Of a stretch of DNA of 44,841 nucleotides, positions 11,263 through 23,110 are shown in pieces. This DNA is from Didymodactylos carnosus. Its lineage: Eukaryota > Rotifera > Eurotatoria > Philodinida > Philodinidae. The position numbers and the translations under genes are program-made. The number at the start of each line of letters is the position of its first letter. Positions within the stretch are counted from its first letter, which is position 1. The stretch is from assembly GCA_905250885.1 (NCBI GenBank), contig CAJNOQ010000629.1, positions 1-44,841 of the forward strand, read 5' to 3'. Under the pieces are notes generated by a model. That model ran no database searches. It saw only the letters and a list, made by a program, of their open reading frames with translations, and was not told the DNA's origin.

Positions 11263-13986
11263 TGAACAAATGGTTATATAATATGGCTGATTAGTTTTTC
11301 TGAAATAGACATAAAAATGAAAAAGGATACTTTCATCTTCATGCGGGAGGAAAGTGACACATTTTGTTCAAAATACTATAATTATCTTATAATTTAAGAC
11401 TCCAAGTATCATTTTAGTCTAGAAGTGTTATTAATTGAGATTGTGGCGCAATAAGTATAGCTTCTTTCTTATATAGTTTACAAATTGAAAAAGCACGTAT
11501 TAGGCACATATAAAGAGTAAAAAAGTTTTGTTAGTACCGTTCACACACAGAATATATAGATAGAACAAGTCACCGTTCTTATAGAACCAGAAAATACGCA
11601 GTTTTTATTCGTCTGTCTATTTATAAATATGAAGCGTAATGAGTTTATTAAAAAGAAACAAAAACAAATCTGATTATGTACAATTATCTGCTTTCTGTTC
11701 ACCAATATTTCTCATCAGATCGTTCATAGTCAGATTATTGGGACTTTTACATAAAAAACTGAAGTACAATCTAAACTTCAAAGTATAGATGATACACTCT
11801 GTTTTGTTTTATAAAGCGTAAAACAGGGTGGTGTACAGTCATTTTTCAAAGTGAATAAATCCATACACTTTGTCGCTGAAACACTGACTTCTCTTCTTTT
11901 GAATGAGAGAACGGCATAGATTGTTTAGGAAATAAAAAGAATGAGCAGAATCAAGAACAAAACAGAATTATTCAATTTATTTGAACTCAAAATCTTACTT
12001 TCGTTTACTTTTTTGTCGTATAATTTGAATTTGGATATATAGACGTCCAATAGATTTGATTTTATTATTGTCATCTATTGATTGATTGATAAGTTGTAAA
12101 CCTCGATTTTATTGGTTTAAAAGGGGTAAAATCAGACACAAAGGCTAAAACATGGATGGATTGGTACAGATAAAAGAAAAAACACGTAAGTCTCTTTTTT
12201 ATCACATTTTTCTGCTGCTCATATACGGACACACGAGTCCATTTATTGATTTATGCATCGATCTCAGAATCAAATGTTCTCACCTTTTTTCTAGTATTGA
12301 ATTACTGCTTCTTTTAGCTGAAATGCTCATTTCATAATTATCGTAGTTTGGTAATGACTAAGAAGCAAGATTTTTTGGTTTTTTGAGAGTATGTACACCA
12401 CCCTTTCTTTTCTTAAAAAATATGTTGCTTGCTACTAAAAGTTGGAATATTGTATTGAGAAAGAATAAGATGAGAGGATACCACCGTTAACGTCCATTGC
12501 CGATCGATCGGTTTTTACACAACCGTTTCTATAAACTATGAGAACTTCTTGAAATAAAAAAATGACCATGAAATTCTTGGAAAGAATGCATCTTCTACAA
12601 ACTTTTAAAACATCCACATGATGGTTAGGGTGAGCGATATTATAGGTTTTCTAACGAGTGTCGCGTTTTTCTTAATAAACATATTTAGGTAAGAGATGAT
12701 GTATTATATTCCAGAAGTGCTGTCAGATTGAAATATATAAGCAAATTTTATAACGTTTACATGAGCTTCAGGATGCGCCATTTTTATCAAAGACTAATTA
12801 TATTACATCTGCTTCTTGTATCATGATGTTGTTTTCAAAGTTTAAGGGCATTCTTTTGAGATTGGTTTTGGAGTTTGTAGAGCAGGTCGCTCTAATGCCG
12901 ATGAAAGCTATGGAAAGTTAAAGGGTTGAATTTTTTACAAGAAACTCAAAATCGGCAACATTTTAAACATTGACCAATATTGATCATGGTGATTGTACAT
13001 GTATTGGGCTGCCTGTCCTTTTTTCTAATATTTTTTAAAGAATTCGAAAATGAAGGTTTCATTATGCTCGATAAAAATCTTCAAACAAAGTATAAACGGA
13101 ATCTATATGAATGTCATTTACTCTACTTAATTGTCTTTAACGATGAAAGATTAATAATTAGTGCAAGATCAATGATAAATATTGTTTTGTTATATAAAAT
13201 AATGCAGGAACTGTTGATTAAATTCACTAATTATCTTCCACTATAGAATATTTAAGTTTACATTCGCAGATAAACAAAGGTAATCGGTACACTGCCCTAA
13301 AATTCACACGTGTGATAAATCTTAATCAATGCTTTATCATAATCTTTATCCAAATTTTATGAGCGTAATAATCTATGCAGTCGGTCCCTTATCACGGTGC
13401 GAAGAATATGAGAAAACGTTGAAATGTTTGTTCAGAATACCTTACCTCTTTTTGATAAAAATTTCTATTTTGAGCGGAACATAATCCAATGTGGAGGAAA
13501 GATGGGGTTACAAGATAAGACTACTCTCTGTGTTTCTTAATCTTTTTTGTTTCCAGAGACTGCAAAGTTTTTTCTTATATTCCGTCTGATGAGTAAAGTG
13601 TGCTCTTCATAATGAGACTACTTTCAAACTTGTGTAATGGTTTTTTGCACAGATATGAGTATCGGTGCGAGCCTCTTGGAAAAAAGTGATCTGTTTAAGT
13701 TATTTCAAATACTCAAATCGTTGGTGTCTGTCGTCCAGATCCCTCAAAAAAATCGTGCGACCGCGTCCAAATTTTCATCATAGATACTGCAGAGCCTATC
13801 TCAGGTTCAAATATTCGATGATATTAAACTTTATTCTAAAAATGTTGCTACTGATTTTGTCCACTACATCGAACAGATGACACAATCGTTACATCATATA
13901 TCAGCAATAAGTTTTTGTTGTTTACAAACTTATCTTGATGTGTCAGTGAAACTATTAAAACAAATATAATAACAGATTATGCCTGA
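11263..13986. other. Long intergenic stretch, no supported gene
   Basis: AT-rich, no exon set recognised. Two inverted 11-base strings, GGGTGGTGTAC (about 11827) and GTACACCACCC (about 12392), are 565 bases apart and might be ends of a decayed element, but neither a target duplication nor an extended match is visible. A hydrophobic open frame at 12980-13246 has no recognisable domain. Confidence 0.4.
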
Positions 13987-14076
13987 ATGGTACAAGCCGA
14001 ACAGTTAAGTACTCAATTGGCACCGATATACGAGTTGCAGAAAAAATGTAGTTTTACCAAACAACGGCTCGATATT
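13987..14076 (+). other. Possible orphan first exon
   Basis: ATG at 13987 opens 30 codons of protein-like sequence (AEQLSTQLAPIYELQKKCSF, then TKQRLDI) ending exactly at a strong donor, GATATT|GTAAGT. A TAATAACAG acceptor-like site lies 14 bases before the ATG. I found no partner exon in the next kilobase and do not recognise the family, so it may be a remnant. Confidence 0.3.
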
Positions 14077-15342
14077 GTAAGTCAGTTAATATAATTTTGC
14101 ATTATCTCATTTTTTTTTCTGATGGATGCTATACTGTCTAAGAAATACATTTTTATCTCTTCGTAGCACATGTCTCATATTTCTTCTGCCTATGCCTTTT
14201 TTTTTCAAAATACGTTGTCGAAATTATTTTCAAAAGAAATCATGATTACAATCTTCGCTATTATCAGTAGATTTAAATACTTTAATTATTGAATATAAAA
14301 TTAAAACAATTAAAATAATACCATCGATTTAATTAATACATGGAGTGAAATAAATCATAGAGTAGCAGAGAAAAGAATAATAACAGACACAAATATATTA
14401 ACTCGCGTTGAAGCTTATTATTACTAACGGTCTTCGAATTGATTGCTATTTTATAATAATCGACGATAGAACTAGAAAGAGAGAATAGATGTAGGCAATA
14501 AACTAATTTTTTTAATCTTTCAACGATGCATCAGTTAAAACTGAATAAAACTAACAATAGAATCAAGTTATTGATAAACTATATTCTTAAAATATGATTC
14601 TGTTTTTTCTGTTACATCATTAATAAACAGCTTAGATCAAAATATGATTCATGCTTTGTTCTTAACGGTGATTTAAGCTTTTTTTTTAATATACTATTAA
14701 GTATACAAAAGACAATTGAAAAGAAGAAAATCAACTCAAGAGTGGTAATTACATTGTAACAAACTTATGTCAGTTATGAGAACGAATGCTTTGGCCAATG
14801 GTAGTTTTTTGAAACAAAAATTTATAGACAAAAATTTCTGATATTCTGATCGATCTAGAATTTATTCAGTAATTTCTTTACTGTTGTTTCTAGGTTTTGA
14901 ACATGGTATGTGTAAATGAGAGGATGAACCTCTTCTATGTTTGTCAGCTTCGGTAACTCATGATAATCAACTTACAGTGCTGTATCTTTCTTACAGCATA
15001 AAATAGAATTATGACTAATTAGATTTTTATATATCACACGAACTATGTTTAATACATCGTTGTAGGAAATAAAGATAAAAAATATAGTTTGTCATCTGTA
15101 AGTAGAAAATAAAATGACTAATTTGTCTGTGAGTTATGTCAACGTATAAACAAATAAATCTGTTTTTAAAAATCTCAACGATCTTTTTCAGTTTGATAGT
15201 TCATTCTTTTACCCTATTCTTATTGGATTACTATTTTTTTTCTAGAAAAATATTTAAAAAAGTTATGTCATGTGTGTTTCATTCACTCAAAAAAAATTTG
15301 CTTAATACTGTAAGTTTTCAGAAAATTTTTGTGCAAAACCAA
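14077..15342. other. AT-rich upstream region of the exonuclease gene
   Basis: Very AT-rich, with no gene or repeat pair recognised. The frame of the exonuclease first exon is open back to 15136, so part of 15136-15342 could be translated if an earlier start is used. Confidence 0.4.
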
Positions 15343-16898
15343 ATGTCGACAATAATCAATGATAATAATAACAATAATAATAATAATAATAATAATCATA
15401 GTGATAATCATAATGATGCAAATGAAAAACACAAATTTAAAACACTTGTCATATTTGATGTTGAAACAACTGGCTTAGTACCAGAACAACCTAAAATCAC
15501 CGAATTAGCAATGGTGGCCGTTGACATGTATGTATTCACATATTTGTTGGTATATATATATATGTGATCAACGATGCAAATGACTCTCAATTTTAGTTCA
15601 GCATTAGAATCAACAAATGAAGAACTACCAAGAGTAATGGTAAAGAATTAATTAATATATTTACATTTATTTCAACTTTATATATTTTTAGAACAAATTT
15701 ATCAAAGTTTTTAATCCCGAAAAATTATTGAACCCTATTGCTGCAAAAGTATCAGGCATATCAAATTTAATGTTGTTAGATTATCCAAAATTTTCTTTAC
15801 GTACATTGAATGCAATCGATGAATTTCTAGGTGATCTTCAACAGCCTATGTGTTTAATAGGTAATCATTACATACACATATGAACTATAATTGCTTGAAT
15901 TTTTTTGTTTCTTATATTTAGCTCATAACGGTGATAATTTTGACTTTCCTGTTTTATCAAATCAAATTAGAACGTTATTTAACGAAGATACCCAACAATT
16001 TGCACAACCACATTCAAGCTCATTGCCATCAACCGCACCAATAAACCCAGCGGATTCATCTACAGCCGTCTCAACTTGTGCATCCTCCTCATCTCTTTCG
16101 TCATCTACAGATGTTTCTTGTTCAATACCTACATGCTCGATACCATCCAATGTTCAACAACACCCATCATTATCGTCGTTATTATTCAGTACCGCCTGTG
16201 CAGATAGTATCAAATTTTTTCGTTATATTCATCGTTTAATGAATGATAAAGATTTATTACAAACAAATGATTCCTCATCAATTTTACTAGACGGTTCATC
16301 AAGTCCAAAATCAAGATGTCTAATCGAAGAGACAAACTCAGATTTTTCAAAAGGTTCTATTACTCCACCGAATACTCCGCAAAAAATATTAGCAGCTGTT
16401 CAAAATTCTACGAGTTCATGTGAAAAAATAACTGAATGTGAAACTGCTGAGTTGTGTACAATTCCATCGAGTGAATCCGATGTAGCAATCGCAAGTGTTG
16501 AAACATCCAGACAAACTATGGAACCTGAAACAACTGAAAAGAAGCCATTAAATGTTGAAAAACGTCTTAAAGTGATTGATCTTGATGAAAAACCCCGATA
16601 TGTACCATCTAATTATGTAAAACGAACAAGTTTTAGCTTGAGTGAGATTTATTTACGTGAATTTAATCGTCATACACCTTATTCATCACATCGCGCCGAG
16701 GATGATTGTTTAACATTGCTAGCTTGTCTAAAAAGATATCTTCCAGATGTGCTTGAATGGATTGAAAGTAATCATAGACCATTGAATCAATTTATAATGC
16801 CAATGTTCACTTTCTCATCGTCTTCAACCAATACACAAAATCATGAGCCAGTGAATAATCAAAATGTACAAAGAGTAAAACGACCGTTAAGATTTTGA
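15343..16898 (+). CDS. TREX: TREX-type DEDDh 3'-5' DNA exonuclease with long Ser/Thr-rich insert
   Basis: Exons 15343-15527, 15597-15639, 15692-15860 and 15922-16898 join in phase to 457 residues. Catalytic motifs seen: Exo I FDVETTGL (D39, E41), followed by EQPKITELAMVAVD as in TREX1 (QPKVTELCLLAV); Exo II AHNGDNFDFPVL (D about 140); Exo III HRAEDDCLTLL (H about 389, D about 394). Known role: removal of 3' nucleotides from DNA; TREX1 clears cytosolic DNA. Odd points: a poly-Asn run (codons from 15361) precedes the domain, and about 185 extra residues rich in S, T and P lie between Exo II and Exo III, where human TREX1 has about 65 in total. No C-terminal membrane helix is visible, unlike TREX1. 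The start could be earlier, since the frame is open to 15136. Confidence 0.88.
15361..15405 (+). repeat. AAT-type trinucleotide repeat coding poly-Asn
   Basis: Mostly AAT with a few AAC and GAT codons, giving a run of about 11 asparagines near the N-terminus of the exonuclease. Such runs vary in length easily. Confidence 0.8.
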
Positions 16899-17679
16899 CA
16901 AATTTTTTTTTTTATTACTTTTGTTTGATATTGTTATGTTTTGAACAGTTTCAAAAATATAGATGTTTCTGTCGTTACTTTGAAATTTTAATATAATAAT
17001 AGTAATGATAGTCAAATGTATCTTTTTATTTGGTTAATAAATGACCACTTGACTAAAGATTTGAGCTTTATCGTTGAAATACTTTCAATCCACAGTATTC
17101 GAACAATTCTGAGATGCTCATCTGTCTTTTTTGTCCTCGTCATTTCGTCTCAGTCGTATAAGTAGACTACCCTGGAAAACGTACGTATATAGTAGTATTC
17201 CTTGTAGTACTTTGCAGGAGTAATACATTGAGAATCACTGAAAAATCAGTAGTTTTTAGTACTACCGTTGTTCTATTCCACGTGCGTTGAACTATTGCTA
17301 CTTCTACTGCTTACGTATTTTTACGTTTATAGCAGTGTTTGCAGTGCTACCACTTGCATTTCTATAATACTATTAATAGTACCACTCTATTATATTTATT
17401 TTCATTTATAAGGACTGCTGTGACTTCTCATACAGGCCATTGTCAGAGGCTGTACAGCCAATAGCGGCCATGGAATAAGATGTCGGATAAAATTTCCAAC
17501 ACTATTTGTTTACATTTAAAAAAGAAAAGTTAGGATTTTTTTATGTGAAATTGGTACTTTATTTTCTATACTTTACTTCAGTTAGTTTAGTTAACTGTGT
17601 TATATAAAATTGTATGAATGCGATAGAACCTTCAACCTTCATTTGTGTGATTATATTCATAAATAATAACTGATGTAAA
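16899..17679. other. Intergenic, with AGTACT-rich segment
   Basis: 3' flank of the exonuclease gene. Positions about 17165-17390 are enriched in GTAGTACTAC/AGTACT motifs, resembling the interior of the short-palindrome MITEs elsewhere in the window, but I could not define termini or a target duplication. Confidence 0.4.
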
Positions 17680-17724
17680 GTGATTGTAAAAGTAAAAAAT
17701 GTTCTTGCTTCCTGTTTGTTACAG

Positions 17725-18207
17725 CGCGTTGTCATACAAATTCAGCCATGGATAACTTTTTGTCACTGTGAAGTTGATGAGAATGAGTTGTTGATAGTGT
17801 CAACAGCTCATTTTCATGCTTCAAATCCAAATCATTATAAAATTAATAAAGTTAAAATGAAACAAAACGTCGGGCTGCTCACACAGACGAACTCTCGAGT
17901 TTTAATTTTACATGGCGCTTTACGAATCATGCCACTAAGTGCTGTTGGTGATTTACCCACTGATGATACATTATTGAGAACCATTCAACGTCAAAAAAAA
18001 CCAGTTCCATTAGGTTCTAACAGTCGTTTACCTGATGCGTTGAAAAAAACAGATCGCGGAGAATTTGTTCTTTATGAAAGTAATGATATGATTATATTTA
18101 TGTGTGAGTCAAATTTGCAAGCGTTGATAAATTGTAAGTACTGGTTTGCTGATAGAATATTTAGTGTAAGACAGGATGATGTTTTATGTGAAGTTTATTC
18201 AGTATAA
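17725..18207 (+). pseudogene. FLYWCH/MULE-type transposase-derived fragment
   Basis: The open frame carries the order seen in FLYWCH and MULE-domain proteins: a HF-A-NP-K segment resembling the end of a FLYWCH finger; a helical linker; TLLRTIQRQKKPVP; GEFVLYESNDMIIFMCESN, matching the FLLYDS..RILIFG pattern; and WFADRIFSV where MULE transposases have WFxDGTF, with the first catalytic Asp. It stops after EVYSV, so the rest of the transposase core (further acidic residues, CxH region) is missing, and no start ATG fits the N-terminus. It is a truncated relic of a transposon or of a domesticated derivative. The long inverted arms at 18272-18378 and 23006-23110 begin just downstream. Confidence 0.6.
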
Positions 18208-18271
18208 GTGCATTATTGGTAAGTCCAGACAATTTTTATCAATTGTTTAGTTTACATGGTTTATTCATTTC

Positions 18272-18378
18272 TATGGCGTATTTTAATTTTAACCAAGTCA
18301 ATATTTTGTTTATGACACAATTAACTACCCAAATATCGATTAAATGAATGAGTAATCGAGTTCAGACTTTTCTCTTTT
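18272..18378. repeat. Inverted repeat pair IR-A, left arm
   Basis: TATGGCGTATTTTAATTTTA through TTTTCTCTTT is the reverse complement, about 90%, of 23006-23110. Arms of about 107 bases enclose 4.6 kb that hold several other small elements. Confidence 0.75.
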
Positions 18379-19399
18379 GTCCGTAAATGATGTACCTTAA
18401 ACGTCAAGAACTATCCTTCCTCATGTAGAGTGAGTTTGTTAAAGAGTTCAAAAACAACAGTTATTCTCGTAAAAATAATACTCCGAATGCCTATTTGTAA
18501 GTAGTAATTAATTGATTGTATGGTGAGGTAGGGATGTTAGTTTAGTTTGATTGTTCATTTATAATAATGTATAAATATACATTCGTCATTTATATTTCAA
18601 AATAAATATACATAAATGAAAAAAAATTATTTTTATAAAATAAAATAAAGTTTTTATTTTTTAGAATATATGCAGTAGATGTGGCATGTTCTAAGACCAC
18701 AGACTTTGTTGTTATTCAGACGAAGTACTTTATTAAGGAGATGTTTCTGATTAAAAAAGTAAGCCACAAGATGACATTCCGGCGATCTGAGTGTCATACG
18801 AATGTAGATATTTCTTTTTTAAGTACGGGAAGCGTCGAATGAGCCCTGTTCATACTATTGGATCATACTTTTGATTTTTTATTGATCTTTCGTGCTTCGC
18901 TTACCTCTTTGCGGAAAATGTCATTGTTCGATTAGTAAGGAAATCATTTCTGCTTTTTGTCTATTCCCACAGAATACATGAAGTGATTGGATGTAGACTA
19001 CTGATATAGGACAGCAAGTAAATATAACAGATATTCGCATGTGTGTTTTTCTGAGCGAGGAAAACAATGTGAAAAACTTTTCTAATTTGTAAAAGTCTAA
19101 TAGTCTTAAAGTCTAACAAAAGTCTAAATGTTAAAATGAATCTTTGATTATTACACATATCACTACATTTGACATATTTATGAAGAACTCACTAAGAAAA
19201 TTTTTTGATGAAACTCTTTTTTGACGAACGAGGTTTCGATAAAAGTTCAATGAATCCTGCACCTCTAATCTAACCAAAATGAAACAAAATTGTTTACAAA
19301 ATAATGTATGACAGTAAGTTTCCAAATCATCTTCAGTGCATCTAACTAAACTTGACTAGTTAGTTACCAGTTAGTTATGCACTTCAATTATTTTCCTGA
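18379..19399. other. Interior of IR-A, nothing recognised
   Basis: AT-rich sequence, no gene. A small palindromic cluster TAACTAA...TTAGTTA occurs near 19341-19377. Confidence 0.35.
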
Positions 19400-19491
19400 C
19401 CTCATTCAATTCTCTACACAAAATATATTGAAAATTTTTTTATATACTATAAGAATAAAAAAATATAGAGAAAATACGGGAAAGTTTCAAG
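19400..19491. repeat. Inverted repeat pair IR-B, left arm
   Basis: CTCATTCAATTCTCTACACA through ATAGAGAAAATAC is matched, inverted and about 90% identical, at 20217-20310. The pair bounds about 0.9 kb and may be the ends of a non-autonomous element. Confidence 0.75.
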
Positions 19492-19718
19492 ATCGATTTT
19501 ACTTTCAAAATGAAGTAACAGGTTTTTCAATTTCAGTCCCTTATATTTTACGATGTGAAAAAAGAGAAAATGGCCATTTTGTAGTTTTCGAAAAGCGCTA
19601 TCAACTGGCTATATTTAAGAACAGGAGGATTATTTTTCTTTAGCAATTTTGCCCAAAATCATAATTTTTTAACTGCAGTTTTGAGGCACTTAGGAAAATT
19701 TGTGTGATTTGTTCCAAA

Positions 19719-19893
19719 CAGGGCCGCAAATAGGAGCCGAACATTAGGGGGATGTAAACCAAAATTTCTCTCTGAGGTAGTGTGAAATTTATAAAAAAAA
19801 ATGCGAATCTTTTAAAACAGTCATAGTACGGAACAAAAAAATTCCAATTATTCGGGGGATGCGCAGCCCCCCCCCCCGTTATTTGCGCCCCTG
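19719..19893. mobile_element. Short hAT-type MITE
   Basis: Left end CAGGGCCGCAAATAGG and right end, read inverted, CAGGGGCGCAAATAAC are imperfect terminal inverted repeats of the CAGGGGCG type common in hAT elements. Flanking 8-mers GTTCCAAA (19711-19718) and GGTCCAAA (19894-19901) form a target duplication with one mismatch. It is 175 bp with a C13 run near the right end and cannot code for a transposase. Confidence 0.75.
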
Positions 19894-20216
19894 GGTCCAA
19901 ACCACATATTATGACTTTAGATCTGGTTTATCTTAAAGCAAAATAATTCTTCTGCTACATCCGAACAGGGAAAGTCGAATAGCCCCGTTTCGTTTCCTGT
20001 GTCAAGGCGAAAAAATCGAATTTTCCCTTTTTTTTAATTTGTAGTAAAATCTTCGTTCATGGCAGAAAAAAAGGTTTATAGCGAATTTATGACACAAGAA
20101 AAGAAAGGTGACATTTCGGAGCATCAGAAAATACATTCGATTCCACGTTGATGCATAACACCGCGTTCAAAATAAATATGTTTTTGGTTGCGCTATGGGT
20201 TTGAAAGTAATCAGTA

Positions 20217-20310
20217 TTGAAGCTTTCTTGTATTTTCTCTATATTTTTTTATTCTTATAGTATATTAAAAAATGTTCAATATGTTTTGTGTAGAGAATTG
20301 AATGAAGTCT
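20217..20310. repeat. Inverted repeat pair IR-B, right arm
   Basis: Reverse complement of 19400-19491 with a few mismatches. Confidence 0.75.
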
Positions 20311-21919
20311 TCTTTTTAGAAAAGATTGAGACTTGGCTACCAACCTTGACCGAGATATTGAGAAAATACTGAATGAGGCAGGAGTTCTGGGCCACCCTTT
20401 ATGGCATGAGAGAATATTCTTTATGAATAGAATAAAACATTTTCGTACTCTAACGAATTTATATCAGAGATGGCACAATTCAATCTCCGAGAATGTGACA
20501 TGGTTTTCTATCCTACGTTATGTATTGAGAGTTTAAAAACGATAGAGAATTGAAATTTTTTTTAGAAGTTTAGAAAATTAATTAAATTATCACAATTGAC
20601 TCTGGAAAATGCTATTTTTTTTTAAAACGTCGATAACATAGTTGACTTGGAAAAAGTAAATAATTCATTTTTCGATAACACTAACACCCGTTTAAATATT
20701 GTATGTTGAAGACTATCCCACACATACGGTGTGCAATTCCAACATAGGAGGCAGATATCACAACTCTATTGCGAATAAGACGAAGAAGCAAATATGGAAA
20801 ACGGTTATCGAAAGTCTAACTTAGCACTTGATGACCTGTTAAGAGTAGAATGACCCATTAGCATTAAAGAATAATATTATTTATATATCTATTATTTTAA
20901 ATGGAATAATAATAACAATTTCTTTTTACATCAAAAAAGTTAGCTTTACCTTGATTCATATTTACATGAAAAAAAAATGTTTAACATTCATCTTGTCTTA
21001 TATTTCAAGTTTTTTTTCAAAAATAATTTTTTTGTTATTTGAACACATAGATTTGCAAAGCAAACGTTTCTGATCAAAATAAGAGCTCGCACAACTCTAT
21101 ATGACCTTGCATCAAAAAGTTACAGGCATTTTCCTAGAAGTTCTAAAATTGAGCATTTTATACAGCGTTTTCTCTAAATGGAAGTCCATGTAGTTAGGTG
21201 TCTGGTTTAGAACAAAACAAACCCGAACTCTTCAGCTTGAAGTATATTAAAAAATCTTAGGACACACTTCAGGATCCTTTTTGAACCTTGATCTCTAGAA
21301 AACTCCTGAACCATAAGACTTGGAGACAAAAAAATTTGTCATTCCCGTAACTCATTGTGTCTAACATTTATGGAAAGTTTCGTCAAGATCGGATGTACGG
21401 TGTCGGAGATAATTTCTGAGGGAAGAAGGGGGGGCCCTTAAGAGATAAAATATTATTATCACTACAAAACTGGTAAACTTGAGAAATAATTAATTATTTG
21501 AACACATCATCGAACATTCACAGTCATGACTTGTGCTTTTCTTATGTGTAACATACCTCATTAAACATAACATCCAAGCATAGCGGTGCGCGTTTATTAG
21601 GAAGATACTATCGGTTATGAGGATACTTGACACAGTTATGCTAAAGGCTGTATTACATGAGAAAATTATGAATTTTTCAAATAGCGCCTAGAGTGTTATT
21701 CAACATTAGTGATATTTTACATCTTAGTTTAGACCCTTAATAATGGTAGAAAGAAGAAATCCTATGAAACATTAAATCAGTCTATCTGATTTTCTGACCT
21801 AAAGTTGTTCCAGCAATATTTTTACAATTCTAACGAGAGAAGGCCAACTGTTCCATCGCTTTTCGCCTAAAACTTAGTGGACAATGGGTAATCGAGTGTG
21901 CTGAATCCGAATATCACAA
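20311..21919. other. Repeat-derived spacer, one unidentified frame
   Basis: An open frame at 20333-20536 (lacking a clear ATG) gives about 66 protein-like residues (DIEKILNEAGVLGHPLWHER) without a family I recognise. Positions about 21055-21440 resemble a diverged copy of the sequence family that makes up the palindromes at 21920 and 30761 (shared strings such as TTTCTGATCAAAATRAGA and CAACTCTATATGACCTT). Confidence 0.35.
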
Positions 21920-22282
21920 TGGTTTTCCCCAAAGGGCTCTGGAGTCTCCCAATTTTTGGAAAAACAGTTTTTCAGAAACTCTAAAAAATAACCCAAACCT
22001 TTCTTAATAAGGTCTGATTGTAGCCTGTACATTTCTGATTAAAATGAGACATCTCCCAGCTCTACACGATCTTTCTTTGCAAAGTTAGAGAATTTACAAG
22101 AAAAGCCCTAAATGTTCATTGTCAACTCAAAGCTACAGAAAGAAATAAGAAATTAATTTAGGGCTTTTCTTGTAAATTCTATAACTTTGCAAAGAAAGAT
22201 CGTGTAGAGCTGGGAGATGTCTCATTTTAATCAGAAATGTGCAGGCTACAATCAGACCTTATTAAGAAAGGTTTGGGTTATT
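21920..22282. mobile_element. Palindromic (foldback) element, truncated copy
   Basis: Arms of about 120 bases (about 21990-22108 and 22166-22282) are almost exact reverse complements: ACCCAAACCTTTCTTAATAA, CCCAGCTCTACACGATC and TAGAGAATTTACAAGAAAAG recur inverted. A loop of about 57 bases separates them. The same family forms the longer palindrome at 30761-31361. Here the outer part of the right arm is missing. Confidence 0.8.
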
Positions 22283-22283
22283 G

Positions 22284-22968
22284 GCCCATAAAGAATGTTA
22301 CTCTCACTATTTTTCCTTTATCTTCTGTTCCTTCCATCCCTAGAGATTCTTTTTTTATACGATGCTCCGTGAAATTCTCTACAAGAACTAAATCAAAAGT
22401 TTTGGTCTACGATATTAAAAATAGCATATGAAAGACTTTGAAAAGCCTGAAATGACATTTTTCATAACTTGTTTTCTATACATATAAACTTTTTTCTCTT
22501 GACTTTAACGTTCATTAAAACCTCAAAACCTTCATTTCTTCCCAAACTACACGAGTTTTATGGATGGTCTCAAACATGCGGAATACACAAAACCAAGTAC
22601 AGCAAAATCATAAGAAAAAACAAAAAGTTTTTATTATAAACGGATTTCGATGTAAAAGTATTTGAATTATAAGTACAAGATAGAGCTTTTCACAGGCTAC
22701 AAAGTGGATAATTTAGTTTTGTTCGATCTCAAAGAACTAACGAACAAAATCGTTTTTTAAATTATGAAGTTTGTCATTTTCAGGCTTTTCAGAGTCTTTC
22801 ATATACTTTCTTTTTACATACACACCATTCTTTTGACATCGTAGACCAAAACTTTTGATTGGTTCTTGTAGAGAATTTTACGGAGTACCTTATAAAAAAA
22901 ATCTCTGAAGGCTGAAGGAAGGGAGAAAAAGGAAAAATAGTACGGGTAACATTCTTTATAGACAAGCC
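22284..22968. mobile_element. Second foldback element, about 190-base arms
   Basis: Left arm 22284-22470 (AAAGAATGTTAC, GAAATTCTCTACAAGAAC, AAAAGTTTTGGTCTACGAT, AAAGCCTGAAATGACA) is found inverted at about 22772-22968. The right arm carries about 20 extra bases near 22810. It directly abuts the palindrome at 21920-22282, suggesting nested or adjacent insertion. Confidence 0.75.
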
Positions 22969-23005
22969 ATTATATGCTAGAAAGTGCTATTTCTTTTTTT
23001 GTTTG

Positions 23006-23110
23006 AAAGAGAAAAGTCTGAACTCGATTACTCATTCAATTAATCGATATTTGGGTAGTAATTCTGTCACAAACAAAATATTGACTTGGCTAAAATTAAA
23101 ATACGCCATA
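23006..23110. repeat. Inverted repeat pair IR-A, right arm
   Basis: Reverse complement of 18272-18378. Confidence 0.75.
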